Positions 5,983 through 6,369 of a stretch of 6,369 nucleotides of DNA are shown here, piece by piece. Made by a program: the position numbers and the translations under genes. The notes under the pieces are model-generated. The model did not search any database and had not been told where the DNA came from. It worked only from the letters and a program-made list of their open reading frames with translations. The stretch comes from Hyphomicrobiaceae bacterium (GTDB taxonomy: Bacteria; Pseudomonadota; Alphaproteobacteria; Rhizobiales; Hyphomicrobiaceae): contig JAGRKR010000506.1 in assembly GCA_020442225.1 (NCBI GenBank), positions 1-6,369 of the forward strand. The letters are read 5' to 3'. How positions within the stretch are numbered: the first letter of the stretch is position 1; each line of letters begins with the position of its first letter.

Positions 5983-6183
5983 AACTATTCTGGTGGCCCG
6001 ATGACGGCGGAACCATGCCGAGCGAAAGCGCGCCCTTTACACCCTCGTCGATCCTATTTCGCCCCCATCAGATGCCGCCGCAGCACAGCGGCATGTGGTG
6101 GAGGCGCCGGGTACCGCCCCCGGGTCCGATGGGCTTATTCCGACGACCGTTTATCGCCATAGTCGGACGAATCCGACCCGGGG

Positions 6184-6212
6184 AATATAGGGGCAACCGC
6201 CGGCAATTGAAA
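6184..6212 (-). promoter_or_regulatory. Probable ssrA promoter
   Basis: On the minus strand TTTCAA (6212-6207) and TATATT (6189-6184, five of six bases of the -10 consensus) are 17 bases apart. Initiation about seven bases later, near 6177, would give an acceptor piece of about 80 bases. The -35 match is weak (three of six). AT-rich bases are conspicuous here against a G+C-rich background. Confidence 0.55.
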
Positions 6213-6258
6213 GATCTGAGGTCGCTCCTGTGCGCCGGGCCGCCAAACGGCCGGAGTA

Positions 6259-6287
6259 GGGGCTGGGGCTGCGGCTCTGGGCGGGGG
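6259..6287 (+). other. G-rich tract with quadruplex-type spacing
   Basis: Four G-runs (GGGG 6259-6262, GGGG 6265-6268, GGG 6279-6281, GGGGG 6283-6287) are separated by 2, 10 and 1 bases on the plus strand. On the minus strand, which is transcribed here, the same stretch is C-rich and could be a Rho-loading site after the gene ending at 6306. Otherwise 6213-6305 is spacer. Confidence 0.35.
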
Positions 6288-6288
6288 C

Positions 6289-6305
6289 GGCGGACGTGAG
6301 CCGCC
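6289..6305 (-). terminator. Short stem-loop directly after the right-edge gene
   Basis: GGCGG (6305-6301) and CCGCC (6293-6289) form a 5-bp hairpin with a 7-base loop right after the TGA, followed by C-rich sequence rather than T's. It is weak and might act with the C-rich tract in Rho-dependent ending. Confidence 0.25.
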
Positions 6306-6369
6306 TCACTCGCCCTCCGTGCCGATGTGGATGACCCGGCCGCAGTGCTTGCAGTGGACGGCGTCCGGA
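6306..6369 (-). CDS. C-terminal end of a protein with a CxxC zinc-ribbon-like motif (partial)
   Basis: Read on the minus strand from the window edge, the frame gives PDAVHCKHCGRVIHIGTEGE and then TGA (6308-6306). HCKHCGRVIHIG has the look of a zinc-ribbon knuckle, and the codons are strongly G/C at third positions as in the other genes here. Only about 20 residues are visible, so neither family nor length can be given. It lies upstream of ssrA on the same strand, about 120 bases before the predicted ssrA start. Confidence 0.6.
   Translation of the reverse strand, partial: PDAVHCKHCGRVIHIGTEGE

Larger units (their letters stand above)
5860..6177 (-). ncRNA. ssrA: tmRNA, circularly permuted two-piece (alphaproteobacterial) form
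   Basis: tmRNA rescues stalled ribosomes by adding a degradation tag. Read on the minus strand, the acceptor piece comes first (about 6177-6096) and ends CGCCTCC-A-CCA with CCA encoded. A 29-base spacer follows (6095-6067, itself a 7-bp hairpin), then the coding piece from 6066, GGGGGCGAAATAGGATCGAC, which matches the tmRNA 5' consensus. GGGGGCG (6066-6060) pairs over 7 bp with CGCCTCC (6106-6100), and the third pair is G-U, the alanyl-tRNA synthetase determinant. The T-stem CCGGG (6123-6119)/CCCGG (6111-6107) is perfect with a 7-base loop. The acceptor piece also starts with the hairpin GTCGGA-TTCG-TCCGAC. Downstream of the tag are the hairpins CCTGTCGT/ACGGCAGG (5918-5897) and GGAGGGC/GCCCTCC (5887-5860); the latter may be the terminator rather than mature RNA. 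The outer ends are inferred; the core is certain. Confidence 0.95.

Noticed and set aside
6015..6299. 94-codon plus-strand ORF
   Set aside because: It runs antisense across the tmRNA coding and acceptor pieces and its promoter; the product is low-complexity Arg/Pro/Gly-rich with no family resemblance.
1..6369. CRISPR arrays, insertion sequences, tRNA or rRNA genes, phage or toxin-antitoxin genes
   Set aside because: No regularly spaced repeats, transposase motifs, terminal repeats with duplications, or cloverleaf other than the tmRNA acceptor were seen on reading both strands.

Overview
The window (about two thirds G+C) reads as an alphaproteobacterium, most likely of the Hyphomicrobiales. 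The strongest evidence is a circularly permuted, two-piece tmRNA gene and an alphaproteobacterial-type SspB. The high-GC codon use and an adjacent 3-hydroxybutyrate dehydrogenase and patatin pair agree with this. I cannot name a genus.

Left part, plus strand. Bases 3-1724 hold a 5'-truncated pabB-pabC fusion that makes p-aminobenzoate for folate. After a 120-base gap with a hairpin comes bdhA (1845-2627, D-3-hydroxybutyrate dehydrogenase). Its stop codon overlaps the start of a patatin-family hydrolase (2624-3799) in an ATGA arrangement. The last two genes look like one translationally coupled unit. A reasonable hypothesis is that the hydrolase releases 3-hydroxybutyrate or lipid acyl groups and BdhA oxidises 3-hydroxybutyrate to acetoacetate.

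Middle, minus strand. A polytopic membrane protein of unknown function (3869-4735) converges on the patatin gene across a short stretch containing a stem-loop. Upstream of it lie about 230 non-coding bases with an imperfect inverted repeat and an A7/T7 tract.

Right part, minus strand. The most interesting block is ssrA followed directly by sspB. A permuted ssrA (about 6177 down to about 5860) encodes an acceptor RNA ending in CCA, a 29-base spacer, and a coding RNA with the tag ANDNYAEAALAA. The gene immediately downstream on the same strand (4969-5808) is SspB, the adaptor that delivers ssrA-tagged proteins to ClpXP. The tagging RNA and the tag-recognising adaptor therefore sit side by side. 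This SspB also has a long disordered linker before its probable ClpX-binding tail. No protein gene is supported in 5809-6305; that stretch is filled by the tmRNA, its probable promoter and a G-rich tract. At the right edge is the C-terminus of a small-zinc-motif protein (minus strand, ends at 6306) running out of the window.
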